Positions 5,896 to 6,088 of a DNA stretch of 6,088 nt are shown piece after piece (within the stretch, counting starts at the first letter, position 1; every line of letters begins with the position of its first letter). Source of the DNA: an uncultured Verrucomicrobiota bacterium. Lineage in GTDB: Bacteria > Verrucomicrobiota > Verrucomicrobiia > Limisphaerales > JADLHS01. The DNA lies in the NCBI GenBank assembly GCA_937894935.1, contig CALAYC010000322.1, positions 1 through 6,088 of the forward strand, in the 5' to 3' direction. The notes beneath the pieces are model-generated. The model was given only the letters and a program-made list of their open reading frames with translations. It did no database searches and had not been told where the DNA came from. Position numbers and translations under genes: made by a program.

Positions 5896-6088
5896 GTGCT
5901 GCGGTCATTTCCTGTCCGTCATGCGGGCTATTGCAACGCATCGCTCCGTTGCCACCGCACGCGAAAGCCGAATGCCCGCGCTGCCGTTATCTTGTCGCCC
6001 GCTCTCGCGGCGATACTCTGGGATGCACAGCCGCACTCTCGCTGGCGGCATTGGTGTTGTACGTGCCGGCGAACATTTATCCCATCAT
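5892..6088 (+). CDS. PqiA-family (paraquat-inducible protein A) membrane protein, N-terminal part
   Basis: Sixty-five codons are visible before the right edge. The protein begins with a cytoplasmic zinc ribbon formed by two CxxC pairs (C8/C11 in CPSCGLLQ and C28/C31 in CPRC), separated by the family-typical PLPPHAKAE stretch. The first membrane helix follows, ending LYVPANIYPI, where PANxxP is a hallmark of PqiA and YebS. In E. coli PqiA is an inner-membrane partner of the MCE-domain protein PqiB in lipid transport between the membranes. A PqiB-like MCE gene would therefore be expected to the right, but it lies outside the window. The start overlaps the MgtC-like gene by four bases. Family recognition is firm; whether it is PqiA or a YebS-like or single-domain relative cannot be told from this fragment. 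Confidence 0.92.
   Translation, partial: MSAAVISCPSCGLLQRIAPLPPHAKAECPRCRYLVARSRGDTLGCTAALSLAALVLYVPANIYPI

Noticed and set aside
1..6088. tRNA, rRNA, CRISPR array, riboswitch or intact insertion sequence
   Set aside because: I looked on both strands and saw no cloverleaf-like arrangement, regularly spaced repeats, terminal inverted repeats or transposase motifs.

Overview
The window reads as chromosomal DNA of an aerobic Gram-negative bacterium. Four things point that way: a complete E1 and E2 of the 2-oxoglutarate dehydrogenase complex, a PqiA-type inner-membrane protein, an AsmA/TamB-like membrane-anchored protein, and remnants of a haem-copper cytochrome oxidase. GC content is moderate to high. 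The style of the proteins would fit Verrucomicrobiota or a neighbouring phylum, but no marker gene here settles the taxonomy, so this is only an impression.

The left four fifths (1-4863) is a minus-strand operon. In transcription order it holds sucA (E1, 4863-1978), sucB (E2, 1956-694, 21 bases after sucA) and the first 222 codons of an AsmA/TamB-like protein (668 to the left edge, 25 bases after sucB). SucA and SucB together catalyse the TCA-cycle step from 2-oxoglutarate to succinyl-CoA. The third component, lipoamide dehydrogenase (E3), is not in the window. SucB has a normal lipoyl domain and a normal catalytic domain. Between them is a charged low-complexity linker of about 115 residues in which I find no E3-binding (peripheral subunit-binding) domain.

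Immediately upstream of sucA (about 4863-5219, minus strand) lies the wreck of a cytochrome c oxidase locus. It holds an out-of-frame piece of subunit I (ctaD/coxA-like), followed within about 45 bases by the C-terminal two thirds of subunit IV (COX4_pro-like). The rest of subunit I, any subunit III and the start of subunit IV are gone. The surviving subunit IV reading frame is open for 53 codons from an ATG. Its stop overlaps the sucA start codon as TGATG, and its last codons contain the sucA ribosome binding site.

The right end (5422-6088) is a divergent plus-strand pair. A complete short MgtC/SapB-family membrane protein (157 aa) overlaps by four bases (ATGA) the start of a PqiA-like protein with two CxxC zinc-ribbon motifs, cut off by the window edge. 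Between the divergent units, about 200 bases (5220-5421) hold no recognisable gene and should carry at least the plus-strand promoter. I saw no tRNA, rRNA, CRISPR array or intact mobile element. The most unusual points are the decayed oxidase locus joined to sucA and the E2 without a visible E3-binding domain.
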